64,000 nt of DNA, taken from assembly GCA_032249695.1 (NCBI GenBank), contig JAVVHE010000011.1, positions 1-64,000 of the forward strand, given 5' to 3'. The notes beneath the pieces were generated by a model that saw only the letters and a program-made list of their open reading frames with translations, was not told the DNA's origin and made no database searches. Below, piece after piece: positions 52,449 through 60,867 of the stretch. This DNA comes from JAVVHE01 sp032249695. Lineage in GTDB: Bacteria > Pseudomonadota > Alphaproteobacteria > Sphingomonadales > Sphingomonadaceae. Made by a program: the position numbers and the translations under genes. Position 1 is the first letter of the stretch; the number at the start of each line of letters is the position of its first letter.

Positions 52449-53720
52449 ATGGCGGACGCAGCGAGCGGCGAGCCGTCGCGGCGCTCGATGGCGGTCGCCG
52501 CCATGTCGACCGTTGTCGAATGGTACGATTTCACGCTCTATCTCTATTTTGCCACGGTCCTGTCGCGCGTGTTCTTCGGCTCTGGCAGCGCGGGGCTGGC
52601 AACCGCGCTCGGTGGGTTCGCGGTGGCGTATCTGATGCGCCCGCTCGGCGCGGCGGTGTTCGGGCATGTGGGCGACCGCTTCGGGCGACGGCGCATGATG
52701 CTGTGGTCGATGGCGTTGATGACCGCCGCGATGCTGGCGACCGCGCTGCTGCCGACCGCCGCCGCGATCGGCCCGGCGGCGGGGTGGTGGCTGATCGCGC
52801 TGAGGTGCGTGATGGGGTTCTCGGTCGGTGGCGAATATACCGGCGTCGTTGCCTATCTGCTGGAAAGCGCGCCGGCCGCGCGGCGCGGGTTCACCACGTC
52901 GCTTGCGGCGGCGGCAAGCGAAGTGGGCGGGCTGCTCGCCGCTGGCGTGTCGGCGCTGACGGTCAGCCTGATCGATCCAGCCGCGCTGGCGGCGTGGGGC
53001 TGGCGCGTGCCGTTCCTAGTCGGCGCGGCGCTGGCGGGTGCGATCCTGATCGCGCGCTCGACACTGCACGAATCGCCCGAGTTCACGCGGCAGCAGCGCG
53101 CCGGGACGGTGCCCGCCAGCCCGCTCGCCCACGCGCTGACGCACCACCGCGCAGCGATCGCGCGCGGCTTCGCGATCTCCGCGCTGGGATCGATCACCTA
53201 TTATGTCGGGATCAGCTACGTGCCAGCCTTCCTGACCGCCACCGGCGCGGCCAGCGAAGCGCGCGCGCTGTGGCTATCCACCGCCGCTGCCCTGATGGTG
53301 ATCGCGGTCACGCCGCTGGTTGGAGCCTTGTCTGACCGTATCGGGCGGCGGCCGGTGCTGCTTGGCCTGTGCGCGTGCGGCGTGGTCCTGCCGGTGGCGA
53401 TGTTCGCGTTGATGGCCGACGGCGGGCTGCCGCGCGTCATTGGCGGTGCGCTGGTGCTGGCGGCGCTGGGTGGCGGCGTCAGCGCAGTCGGCGCGGTCGC
53501 CACTGCCGAGCAGTTTCCCGGCGAGGGCCGCCTCACCGGCCTCGCGCTCGGAGCCACGACGGCCACCGCGATCTTCGGCGGCATGGCCCCCTGGGGCGCC
53601 CAGCGCCTGACCGATGCGACCGGCTCGCCGCTGCTGCCGGGAGCGATGATCGCCGTCGTCGCCCTCGCCGCGCTGCCCGTATTCCGCTCGATGCGAGAAA
53701 CTCGGGCCCCAGCATCCTGA
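52449..53720 (+). CDS. MHS-type MFS transporter
   Basis: 423 residues with 12 hydrophobic helices. The start 'MSTVVEWYDFTLYLYFATVLSRVFFG' (in parts) and 'FGHVGDRFGRRRMMLW' are the metabolite:H+ symporter (MHS) motifs; 'ALRCVMGFSVGGEYTGVVAYLLE' is another block of that subfamily. Likely imports a carboxylate with protons. It stands alone between scoB and scoA, on the opposite strand; a ketone-body or oxoacid substrate would fit but is inference. ATG at 52449; a GTG at 52443 is also in frame. Confidence 0.9.
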   Translation: MADAASGEPSRRSMAVAAMSTVVEWYDFTLYLYFATVLSRVFFGSGSAGLATALGGFAVAYLMRPLGAAVFGHVGDRFGRRRMMLWSMALMTAAMLATALLPTAAAIGPAAGWWLIALRCVMGFSVGGEYTGVVAYLLESAPAARRGFTTSLAAAASEVGGLLAAGVSALTVSLIDPAALAAWGWRVPFLVGAALAGAILIARSTLHESPEFTRQQRAGTVPASPLAHALTHHRAAIARGFAISALGSITYYVGISYVPAFLTATGAASEARALWLSTAAALMVIAVTPLVGALSDRIGRRPVLLGLCACGVVLPVAMFALMADGGLPRVIGGALVLAALGGGVSAVGAVATAEQFPGEGRLTGLALGATTATAIFGGMAPWGAQRLTDATGSPLLPGAMIAVVALAALPVFRSMRETRAPAS

Positions 53721-53974
53721 CGATGCGGTAGATCGGATGGGCGGCCGTCTGGGCGAGCGCGAGGCCGCCAGGGACCGCGGCGCATGGTCGCTTGGGCCGC
53801 GCGTCGGCCCCACCATCGCCCGCGCGCGCCGGGCGCCCGCCTCAGCAGCGCTCGCCGAGCGGCCCGGCATGACGCGCTGCCGGCGCGAGGGCAGCCCGCC
53901 CGATGAATGCGCCGCGGGTGACGCTGCGGCATTGTGCGCAACATCGGCCACGCGCCGCCCTGCGCGGCAGCGGG

Positions 53975-54682
53975 CTAGGCCGCCTCGCGCTGGCGGACCG
54001 TCCGCTGCTCGATCCGCTTTTCGTAGTGCGCGCCCTCTATAATGCGCTGCACGAACACCGCCGGGGTGTGGACGCCGTCGGGGTCGATCTCGCCGGGTTC
54101 GACGAGCTGCTCCACCTCGGCCACCGTCACGCGGCCTGCCATCGCGCACAAGGGGTTGAAATTGCGGCTGGTCTTGCGGAACACAAGGTTGCCCTGGCTG
54201 TCGCCCTTCCACGCCTTGACGATCGCCAGGTCGGCGACGATGCCGCGCTCCATCACGTAGGTTTCGCCGTCGAACTCGGCGTGCGGCTTGCCCTCGGCGA
54301 CCACGGTGCCGACGCCAGTCCGCGTATAAAAGCCCGGGATGCCCGCGCCGCCCGCGCGCAGCCGCTCGGCAAGCGTTCCCTGCGGGTTGAACTCCAGGCT
54401 CAGCTCTCCCGCCAGATATTGCCGCTCGAATTCCTTGTTCTCGCCGACATAGCTGGACACCATCTTGGCGATCTGCCGCGTCTCCAACAGCAGCCCCAGC
54501 CCGAAGCCATCGACGCCGGCGTTGTTCGAAACGACCGTCAGATCGCGCACGCCGCTGTCGCGCAGCGCGACGATCAGGTTCTCGGGGATGCCGCACAGGC
54601 CGAAGCCGCCGGCTGCGATCGTCATGCCGTCGCGCAACAGGCCGGCAAGCGCGCTCGCCGCGTCGGGATAGACTTTGTTCAT
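53975..54682 (-). CDS. scoA: 3-oxoacid CoA-transferase subunit A
   Basis: 235 residues, alpha subunit of a family I CoA transferase. Blocks 'DGMTIAAGGFGLCGIPENLI', 'VVSNNAGVDGFGLGLLL', 'QGTLAERLRAGGAGIPGFYT' and 'RNFNPLCAMAG' (in parts) are those of succinyl-CoA:3-ketoacid transferase. The C-terminal 'GVHTPAVFVQRII' is typical. ATG at 54682 with GGAG nearby; TAG stop. The usual neighbour scoB is 2 kb away behind the MFS gene. Confidence 0.93.
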   Translation of the reverse strand: MNKVYPDAASALAGLLRDGMTIAAGGFGLCGIPENLIVALRDSGVRDLTVVSNNAGVDGFGLGLLLETRQIAKMVSSYVGENKEFERQYLAGELSLEFNPQGTLAERLRAGGAGIPGFYTRTGVGTVVAEGKPHAEFDGETYVMERGIVADLAIVKAWKGDSQGNLVFRKTSRNFNPLCAMAGRVTVAEVEQLVEPGEIDPDGVHTPAVFVQRIIEGAHYEKRIEQRTVRQREAA

Positions 54683-54887
54683 GGGGCGGTCTCCGTCGGG
54701 CGGTGAGCAATCGCCATCCGGCTTAGCGGCGGCCGCTTGCGGGAGCAAAGCCCGGTGTTGCGGCGGCGTGACAGCTGCCGCGCCGCGCGCGCGGCCGGGC
54801 GCGCGGCGCTTGCCGCTTTCCGTCGATTTCCATATAGGCCCGCCGCAACCATCGGGCGATCGAGGGCCCTGGGCGGAGGGACATTAC

Positions 54888-55349
54888 GTGGCAGTGGAAA
54901 CGCTGGCCGACGCGTCGCAGGAGGCACGCGCGGAACAGATCGAGCTACCCGAAGGCTATCGGCCGAGCGCCGACGAGACGTTCATGGGTCCGCTCATGAC
55001 CGAGTACTTCCGCCGCCGCCTCCTCGCCTGGCGCGCCGAAATCCTCCGCGAAGGTCGCGAGACCCTGGGCCAGTTGGCGTCCGAGCCGCTGAAGGAGCCC
55101 GACTCGACCGACCGCGCATCGAGCGAGACGGATTGGGGGATCGAACTCCGCACCCGCGACCGCCAGCGCAAGGTCATCGCCAAAATCGACGAGGCGCTGC
55201 GGCGCATCGAGGCCGGCGAATACGGCTATTGCGATGTTACGGGTGAGCCAATCTCGATCCAGCGGCTTGAGGCGCGGCCGATCGCGACGATGACGCTCGA
55301 GGCGCAGGAGCGCCACGAACGGATCGAGCGCGTCAGCCGCGACGACTAG
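54888..55349 (+). CDS. dksA: DksA/TraR family RNA polymerase-binding protein
   Basis: 153 residues. A helical coiled-coil region (about 35-110) with the tip 'DSTDRASSETD' corresponding to the DxxDxA tip of DksA, then the zinc-finger region 'YGYCDVTGEPISIQRLEARPIATMTLEAQERHER' in parts. Only Cys115 remains of the four zinc cysteines of E. coli DksA, as in other alphaproteobacterial DksA-like proteins with degenerate fingers. It binds the RNA polymerase secondary channel and works with ppGpp. GTG start at 54888 behind GGAGGG (54875-54880). Confidence 0.9.
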   Translation: MAVETLADASQEARAEQIELPEGYRPSADETFMGPLMTEYFRRRLLAWRAEILREGRETLGQLASEPLKEPDSTDRASSETDWGIELRTRDRQRKVIAKIDEALRRIEAGEYGYCDVTGEPISIQRLEARPIATMTLEAQERHERIERVSRDD

Positions 55350-55367
55350 GATCGCGGCTTGCGCGCG

Positions 55368-55532
55368 TTAGTGGCGGGTGAGCCCCGCCAGCGCGTCCTT
55401 CAGTCGAAGTTTCTCGCGCTTCAGTTCGCGCAGCAGGATGGTGTCGGGGTTCGGACGCTGCGCTTCGGCTGCGATCCGGCGCTCCAGCGCCGCGTGGCGG
55501 GCCGAGAGCGTCTCACGGTGCGATCCAATCAT
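55368..55532 (-). CDS. YdcH-like (DUF465) small protein
   Basis: 54 residues, one coiled helix hairpin: 'RHAALERRIAAEAQRPNPDTILLRELKREKLRLKDALAGL' in parts, the typical DUF465 pattern. GGAG lies 5 bases before the ATG at 55532. It is antisense to the end of the gap after dksA and convergent with it. Role unknown. Confidence 0.8.
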   Translation of the reverse strand: MIGSHRETLSARHAALERRIAAEAQRPNPDTILLRELKREKLRLKDALAGLTRH

Positions 55533-55648
55533 GGCGTCTCCATGCGCTCCTGTGGACGGAGACGCCGAGTGAACACCAAGCGGCACGCTTTGTCTCGCAC
55601 AATCTTGAAGGACTGGACGGGCAGGGATCGGGTTGCGGGGACGCGTGC

Positions 55649-55849
55649 GTGATCGACGAGGAAGAGCTCCGCGCGCGGCTGACGCGGTTGAAAGAGGAGC
55701 ATCGCGACTTGGACAGCGCCATTGAGGCCTTGGCCGAGACGGCTGCGGCCGATCAGGTTGCGATTGCACGCCTTAAGAAGCGTAAACTGCGACTGCGAGA
55801 TGAAATCATGTTGATCGAAGATCAGCTCTTGCCGGATATCATCGCTTAG
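55649..55849 (+). CDS. YdcH-like (DUF465) small protein, second copy
   Basis: 66 residues with GTG start: 'LRARLTRLKEEHRDLDSAIEAL' and 'IARLKKRKLRLRDEIMLIEDQLLPDIIA'. Same helical-hairpin family as the preceding minus-strand gene but different in detail, especially the C-terminal 'DQLLPDI' end. A divergent pair of YdcH genes is common in alphaproteobacteria. No catalytic motif. Confidence 0.8.
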   Translation: MIDEEELRARLTRLKEEHRDLDSAIEALAETAAADQVAIARLKKRKLRLRDEIMLIEDQLLPDIIA

Positions 55850-55963
55850 CCGATACAAAGAGATCGAACCGGGGGCACGCAACTATGTGTCTTTAAGGCC
55901 GTATGAGAGGTTGGGGATCCGGAACGGGATGCCGGATGGGGTTCTAGCGTAACAGGTGTGTGT

Positions 55964-56395
55964 ATGGCCCAGGCGAATGCGCCAGTTCAGATCAATCGCT
56001 CGGTCGTGGAACAGCTGATGGTCGACGCGATGCTGCTCGCCGATGAGGCGGAAAGCTATTTTGCGGGGGAGGATCCCGAGGGCGGCTTGTCGGTCGATCA
56101 GCATGTCGAACTCGCCTGCGAGGCGTTCCGTACCGTCGCGATTCTGAAGGGTCTCGTCGAGCGGCTCGGCCAGCCCGCGCTTCCGGCCGACCTCGAGCCG
56201 CTTAGCCCTATTCCGGATTCACTCGACGCGGCCGAGCTGCCGCCGAAAGGCCGAGCGATCCTCGCCGCGACCCGCGCGCTGCACGAGCGTGTGCGGGACT
56301 TTGAGGCGCGGCGTTCGGCGCTGACGCAATTTGGGGTGACCGCCAGCCCGGCGCGGCTGCTTCAGGACCGGTTGGCAGCCTCGATCGCCCGATAG
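55964..56395 (+). CDS. DUF1465-like helical protein
   Basis: 143 residues, almost entirely helical: 'QLMVDAMLLADEAESYFAGED', 'LACEAFRTVAILKGLVERLGQPALP'. It resembles the DUF1465 family found next to dksA/YdcH genes in alphaproteobacteria. No membrane segment or catalytic motif is seen. Start chosen at the ATG at 55964; a GTG at 55958 is two codons upstream. Function unknown. Confidence 0.6.
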   Translation: MAQANAPVQINRSVVEQLMVDAMLLADEAESYFAGEDPEGGLSVDQHVELACEAFRTVAILKGLVERLGQPALPADLEPLSPIPDSLDAAELPPKGRAILAATRALHERVRDFEARRSALTQFGVTASPARLLQDRLAASIAR

Positions 56396-56401
56396 GGCGC
56401 G

Positions 56402-56965
56402 TTAGACCGGGCGGATGATCGTCCGAACCACTCCGATCCACGCCGGATCGGTGATCACCAGCTGGCGCTGGCCCGCTGCCATCGGCAGGATGTGCAGCTT
56501 GCCGTGTTCGGCCGCGAGCAGCCGCCCGAAAGCGAACCGCCCTACCGGACGCGGCGCGAGCACATCGCGATTTACCGACCGGATGAACTGATCGGGTCCG
56601 ACCCGGTCTAACCACAGCAGATCGCCGGCCCGATACTCCCCCTGGCTTGCGTCGACCCGCACCGCGGCCTGTCCGGCAGCCGGGTTGGGCGGCGCAATTG
56701 ACAGCGGTTGGGTTGGAACCTCCGGCCCATCTGCGCCCAGCAGCGCGACGACGTCGATGTCGGCGCGTTCGGGCAGCGTCACCAGCTCCGCGGCGTCGAC
56801 TTCCAAAGCGTCGGCGATGCGGTTCAGCCAGCCCATCGATACGGTCCGCATGCCGGTCTCAAGCCGCCCGATGGTCTGCGCCGTCGTCGGCGGACGGCAA
56901 CGCATGGCGACCTCGGCGAGAGTTAGACCCTTTGCCCGGCGCACGTCACGAATGCGCGTCATCAT
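56402..56965 (-). CDS. XRE family regulator with S24-like domain
   Basis: 187 residues: an N-terminal helix-turn-helix ('GLTLAEVAMRCRPPTTAQTIGRLETG' in parts, about 13-40) followed by a C-terminal region with 'GDLLWLDRVGPDQFIRSVNRDVL', like S24/LexA-type repressor domains, though no catalytic Ser-Lys dyad could be assigned with confidence. Divergent from a DUF6456 gene. It may repress itself and that gene through the short gap between them. Confidence 0.78.
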   Translation of the reverse strand: MMTRIRDVRRAKGLTLAEVAMRCRPPTTAQTIGRLETGMRTVSMGWLNRIADALEVDAAELVTLPERADIDVVALLGADGPEVPTQPLSIAPPNPAAGQAAVRVDASQGEYRAGDLLWLDRVGPDQFIRSVNRDVLAPRPVGRFAFGRLLAAEHGKLHILPMAAGQRQLVITDPAWIGVVRTIIRPV

Positions 56966-57004
56966 ATCGGCTGGCCCTCACTAACCATTCTGGCACAAAA
57001 ACCG

Positions 57005-57015
57005 CTGTCCTACAG
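57005..57015. promoter_or_regulatory. inverted repeat in the XRE/DUF6456 gap
   Basis: CTGT-CCT-ACAG is a perfect 4-base dyad with 3-base spacer, in the 101-base divergent gap. Possible operator for the XRE-type repressor; four-base arms can also occur by chance. Confidence 0.25.
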
Positions 57016-57066
57016 AAGCGGGACTGTGGCAACCTCCCTCTTACCAAAACACCCGGATATTTACCG

Positions 57067-57723
57067 ATGAAACAGTTTGAGGCCAGGTTGCAACTGCTCG
57101 CAAAACTCGCGCGCGGAGACACCATGCGCCAAATCGGCGAGTCGTGGCAAATCGGGGAGTATCCGGTCGACATGGTCGTCGCACGGAAACTCGTCCACGA
57201 CGGACTCGTCTCATGGCATGGGAGGACTGCGGCCCTCACCGAACTGGGAAAGCAAACCGCTGAGCGGTTGGGAAATCCAGAACAGCCGAACCGGTGGCTA
57301 CTCCGCCACGGCGGTTCGAACAGCGAACCAATCCGGATTAATCGTTGCGAGTCCCCGCTTGGCTGGCTGCTCAAGCGCCGCCATATCGATACTCGGCAAT
57401 TCGCCGCGGGAGAGCGGCTGCGATCGGACTGGCTGATCGCCGAGCGGCCGCGCTCGATCACGATGCGCTGGACGGAGCGGACCGACGGAGGCGGCGAAGC
57501 GACCGAGCGCGATCCAACTTTGTCGCAACTCGCGGCGCGGCGCCGGTTCGACCAGGCGATGGCGGCGGTGGGTCCTGACCTTTGCGATGTGTTGGCACGG
57601 GTGGCGTGCCACGGCGAGGGGCTGGAGGTGGCTGAACGCGCGATGGCCTGGCCTGCCCGCGCGGGGAAAGTTGTGCTTTCGATCGCGCTCGACCGGCTGG
57701 CCGCGCACTATCGGAAGCACTAA
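57067..57723 (+). CDS. DUF6456 domain-containing protein
   Basis: 218 residues. Helix-turn-helix-like N-terminal part ('DTMRQIGESWQIGEYPVD') and a C-terminal domain with 'ESPLGWLLKRRHIDTRQFAAGERLRSDWLIA' and 'LCDVLARVACHGEGLEVAERAM' in parts, the DUF6456 pattern found in alphaproteobacteria. The DNA-binding part suggests a regulator. Start ATG at 57067; the upstream open frame overlaps the XRE gene. Function not established. Confidence 0.75.
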   Translation: MKQFEARLQLLAKLARGDTMRQIGESWQIGEYPVDMVVARKLVHDGLVSWHGRTAALTELGKQTAERLGNPEQPNRWLLRHGGSNSEPIRINRCESPLGWLLKRRHIDTRQFAAGERLRSDWLIAERPRSITMRWTERTDGGGEATERDPTLSQLAARRRFDQAMAAVGPDLCDVLARVACHGEGLEVAERAMAWPARAGKVVLSIALDRLAAHYRKH

Positions 57724-57727
57724 GGCG

Positions 57728-57943
57728 TCAAGCGGCGTTGGCGAGCCAGCGGAAGGCGGGCGGGGCGCCGGTTGCAATCGGCATCGCGGTGCCGCAGAAG
57801 GCGCACTCGGCCGTCAGGCGCCCGACGATCCAGTGCGAGCGCGCACAGCCCGGGCAGTGATTGGCACTGTCCGGGCGGTAGGACGCGATCGCGCTGAAGA
57901 CCGGTGCCACCGGTGGGCGGCTGCGCAGGGCGTGTAGGCGCAT
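57728..57943 (-). CDS. small zinc-ribbon-like protein
   Basis: 71 residues with two CxxC pairs, 'CPGC' (about residue 31) and 'CAFC' (about 48), spaced like a zinc ribbon. The ATG at 57943 has GGAG (57949-57952 on the minus strand) upstream with 6-base spacing, so it is preferred over the upstream in-frame codons. Convergent with the DUF6456 gene 4 bases away. No named family recognised. Confidence 0.6.
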   Translation of the reverse strand: MRLHALRSRPPVAPVFSAIASYRPDSANHCPGCARSHWIVGRLTAECAFCGTAMPIATGAPPAFRWLANAA

Positions 57944-58071
57944 CGTACTCTCCGTCACATCGGGCAGGAGTCCTGCACGTTTGTAACGCGCGTTCAGCCG
58001 AATGAGTTTCACGACAAGCTGTTGATGATTCGGTTGTGGCGCCTTCCCCACAACCGCGGCTAGGTGCGCCG

Positions 58072-59394
58072 ATGATCCAGCGCATGCTCAAACTGCCGAA
58101 GTCCGCGCTTCTGGCCATCGGCGCCTCACTTGCCTTTTGCGGCCATGCAGCATCCGCGCCACAGGCCGATGGCGAGAGCCCGCGTTTGATGGCACTCTAC
58201 CGCGAACTCCACGCCGCGCCGGAACTGAGTTTCGGCGAGACGGAGACCGCAGCGCGGCTTGCGCGCGAGATTGACGGACTTGGATACACGGTAACCCAAG
58301 GGATCGGCGGCACCGGCCTTGCAGCCGTGATGCACAATGGCGCCGGGCCGGTGCTGCTAATTCGCACCGACATGGACGCGCTGCCGATCAGCGAGGATAC
58401 CGGCCTGCCGTTCGCGTCGACAGTCACGCGCAAAACGCGCGAAGGCGAGAGCCAGCCCGCGATGCACGCCTGCGGGCACGATATCCATATGGCGTCATGG
58501 GTTGGCGTCGCGCGGCGCATGGCGGCGGAGAAGGCACGCTGGCGCGGCACGCTTATCCTCGTCGCCCAACCCGCCGAGGAGCGGGTCGGCGGCGCGCGCG
58601 CTATGCTGAAAGACGGACTTTACGCAAGGACGGCCACGCCGACACACATTCTCGCCTTCCACGACTCGGCGGCGCAGCCCGCGGGCACATTCGGCTGGAC
58701 GCCCGGCCCGGCACTGGCGGCTGTCGATACCGTCGACATCACCGTCAAGGGCCAGGGCAGCCATGGAGCCTCGCCGCAGCTATCGAAAGACCCAATCGTC
58801 ACGGCTGCACGCATCGTACTGGGCCTACAAACCATCGTTTCGCGCGAGATCGCCCCAGAGGATGCAGCGGTTGTGACCGTTGGAGCGATCAATGGTGGCT
58901 CTAAGAACAATATCATTCCGGACCGGGTGGAGTTGAAGCTGACGCTGCGCAGCTTCTCAGACTCGACGCGCGTGCATCTAGTCGAAGCCGTCCGGCGGAC
59001 CGCGCGGGGAGAGGCGATGGCGGCGGGCATGTCGGTGGAACCCGACGTGCGAGTCTCGGACGAGGGCGCCAACGTCACGGTCAACACCCCCGCTTTTGCC
59101 GAGCGGATCGCTGGTGTCTTCCGCGAGCGGTTCGGAGCAGAACGCGTGCAGCGCATCGCGCCCGCGACAGTCAGCGAGGACTTCAACGAATTCGGCCGTG
59201 CCGCTCCGCAGGCGGAAACCTTCATGTTCTGGGTCGGCGCGCAGCCGAAGGCCGTGTTCGATGCAGCGGGCGGGGACCTCACCAAGATGCCCGGCCTTCA
59301 CACCGCGCGCTGGGCGCCCGACGCCGCGACCGCGATCCCCATGGCGGTCGATGCGATGACCGCGGCTGCGCTCAGCGTGCTTGGCGGACGCTGA
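58072..59394 (+). CDS. M20 family amidohydrolase, exported
   Basis: 440 residues with the signal peptide 'ALLAIGASLAFCGHAASA'. Metal-site blocks of the M20 family: 'TDMDALPI' near 100, 'HACGHDIHMA' near 138, 'QPAEERVGGA' near 172 and 'HDSAAQPAG' near 202; then the dimerisation region and 'HTARWAPD' at the end. It hydrolyses an amide such as N-acyl amino acid or peptide in the periplasm. Start ATG at 58072. Followed by two glycoside hydrolases. Confidence 0.92.
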   Translation: MIQRMLKLPKSALLAIGASLAFCGHAASAPQADGESPRLMALYRELHAAPELSFGETETAARLAREIDGLGYTVTQGIGGTGLAAVMHNGAGPVLLIRTDMDALPISEDTGLPFASTVTRKTREGESQPAMHACGHDIHMASWVGVARRMAAEKARWRGTLILVAQPAEERVGGARAMLKDGLYARTATPTHILAFHDSAAQPAGTFGWTPGPALAAVDTVDITVKGQGSHGASPQLSKDPIVTAARIVLGLQTIVSREIAPEDAAVVTVGAINGGSKNNIIPDRVELKLTLRSFSDSTRVHLVEAVRRTARGEAMAAGMSVEPDVRVSDEGANVTVNTPAFAERIAGVFRERFGAERVQRIAPATVSEDFNEFGRAAPQAETFMFWVGAQPKAVFDAAGGDLTKMPGLHTARWAPDAATAIPMAVDAMTAAALSVLGGR

Positions 59395-59480
59395 CGCTTG
59401 CGGCTTGGTGCCGCCGTAGCCGAACCATTCCGCATCCGGGGGCGTTCCGCAATATTCGTCGACAGGGGGACACGGCTGCC

Positions 59481-60782
59481 GTGACTTCGTTCATGTTCTG
59501 CACAGGCATCGAGAACAGCTACCCTACCATCGATCACGGCCGAACCCGTGTCGATCAGATGGAAAGCTGCAATCACTACAAATACTGGCGAACGGACTTC
59601 GAACTGTTGAAGGACGTCGGGGTCTGCTTCCTGCGCTACGGTCCGCCCATTCATCATACTTGGCTTGGCGATGGGCGCTATGACTGGAGTTTCGCTGACC
59701 AGACTTTTGGCGCACTGCACGATCAGAATGTCACGCCGATCGTCGATCTTTGCCATTTCGGCGTTCCCGACTGGGTCGGTAACTTCCAGAACGGTGATTT
59801 CCCCACGCTCTTCGCTCGCTATGCTCTTGACTTCGCGCAACGTTTCGGCTGGGTGCAGCTGTTCACACCGGTCAACGAGATGTATATCTGCGCGCTTTTT
59901 TCGGCGCGCTACGGCTGGTGGAACGAACAGCTGACGAGCGACCGGAGCTTCGTTACTGCGCTCAAGAACATTTGTAAGGCGAATGTCCTTGCGATGCAGG
60001 CAATTTTGGAAGTTCGGCCCGATGCGATCTTCATTCAGAGTGAGTCCAGCGAGTATTTCCATGCGGAAAGTCCCGCTGCGATCAAGCCTGCGGAAATCCT
60101 GAACTCAGAGCGCTTCTTGAGCCTAGACCTGAACTATGGCCGCCGCGTCGACTCAGAGATGTACGAATATCTGCTCGACAACGGTATGACTCGCGAGGAG
60201 TATCATTTCTTCCTGGAAATGCGCCTGCGCCAACACTGTATCCTGGGTACGGATTATTATGTCACCAACGAGCATCGCGTATCGGCTGACGGCGGCACGC
60301 GATCGGCTGGCGAGATCTTCGGTTACGATGAGCTGAGCCAGCAATATTATCGCCGCTACCGCCTTCCGGTCATGCACACCGAAACCAACCTTGCCGAGGG
60401 GCCGAAGGGCGACGAGGCGGTCAACTGGTTGTGGAAGGAATGGGCGAACGTGCTCCGCGTCCGCAACAATGGCGTGCCGACCGTTGGCTTCACGTGGTAT
60501 TCGCTGACCGACCAGACCGACTGGGACACCGCCTTGCGCGAGAAGAACAACCGCGTGCATCCGGTCGGTCTGTATGACCTTCACCGGAATCCCCGCCCGG
60601 TCGGCCGCGCGTACAAGCAACTGATTGCCGACTGGCGCAACGTCCTGCCGACCCAATCCGTATGCCTGGTCGTGCCGGTGGTCGCTCCGCGCGAAACGCG
60701 CGAAGCGCACGCGCGGTCGATGGCGGCGGCCGAACGGCGGTCCGATCAGGACGCTATTCCGAAGCCGTTGCCGGCCGAATAG
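59481..60782 (+). CDS. GH1-like glycoside hydrolase
   Basis: 433 residues with no signal peptide. It resembles family 1 glycosidases: acid/base Glu133 in 'TPVNEMY', nucleophile candidate Glu301 in 'VMHTETNLA' and 'GFTWYSLTDQTDWD' near 350 in the place of the GH1 'WSLxDNFEW' block. N-terminal 'CTGIENSYPT' matches family starts. The motifs are all variants, so this is a distant member. The last 40 residues are a polar tail ending 'DAIPKPLPAE'. GTG start at 59481. Same strand as the M20 gene and the next GH. Confidence 0.75.
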   Translation: MTSFMFCTGIENSYPTIDHGRTRVDQMESCNHYKYWRTDFELLKDVGVCFLRYGPPIHHTWLGDGRYDWSFADQTFGALHDQNVTPIVDLCHFGVPDWVGNFQNGDFPTLFARYALDFAQRFGWVQLFTPVNEMYICALFSARYGWWNEQLTSDRSFVTALKNICKANVLAMQAILEVRPDAIFIQSESSEYFHAESPAAIKPAEILNSERFLSLDLNYGRRVDSEMYEYLLDNGMTREEYHFFLEMRLRQHCILGTDYYVTNEHRVSADGGTRSAGEIFGYDELSQQYYRRYRLPVMHTETNLAEGPKGDEAVNWLWKEWANVLRVRNNGVPTVGFTWYSLTDQTDWDTALREKNNRVHPVGLYDLHRNPRPVGRAYKQLIADWRNVLPTQSVCLVVPVVAPRETREAHARSMAAAERRSDQDAIPKPLPAE

Positions 60783-60867
60783 CCGCCCGCCGGCAGCGGG
60801 CCATCGGCTCATCGAAGTTAGCGCGAGGACCTGAGACTCTTCACTTGCGGTTTAGTTCCGTTGCGTC

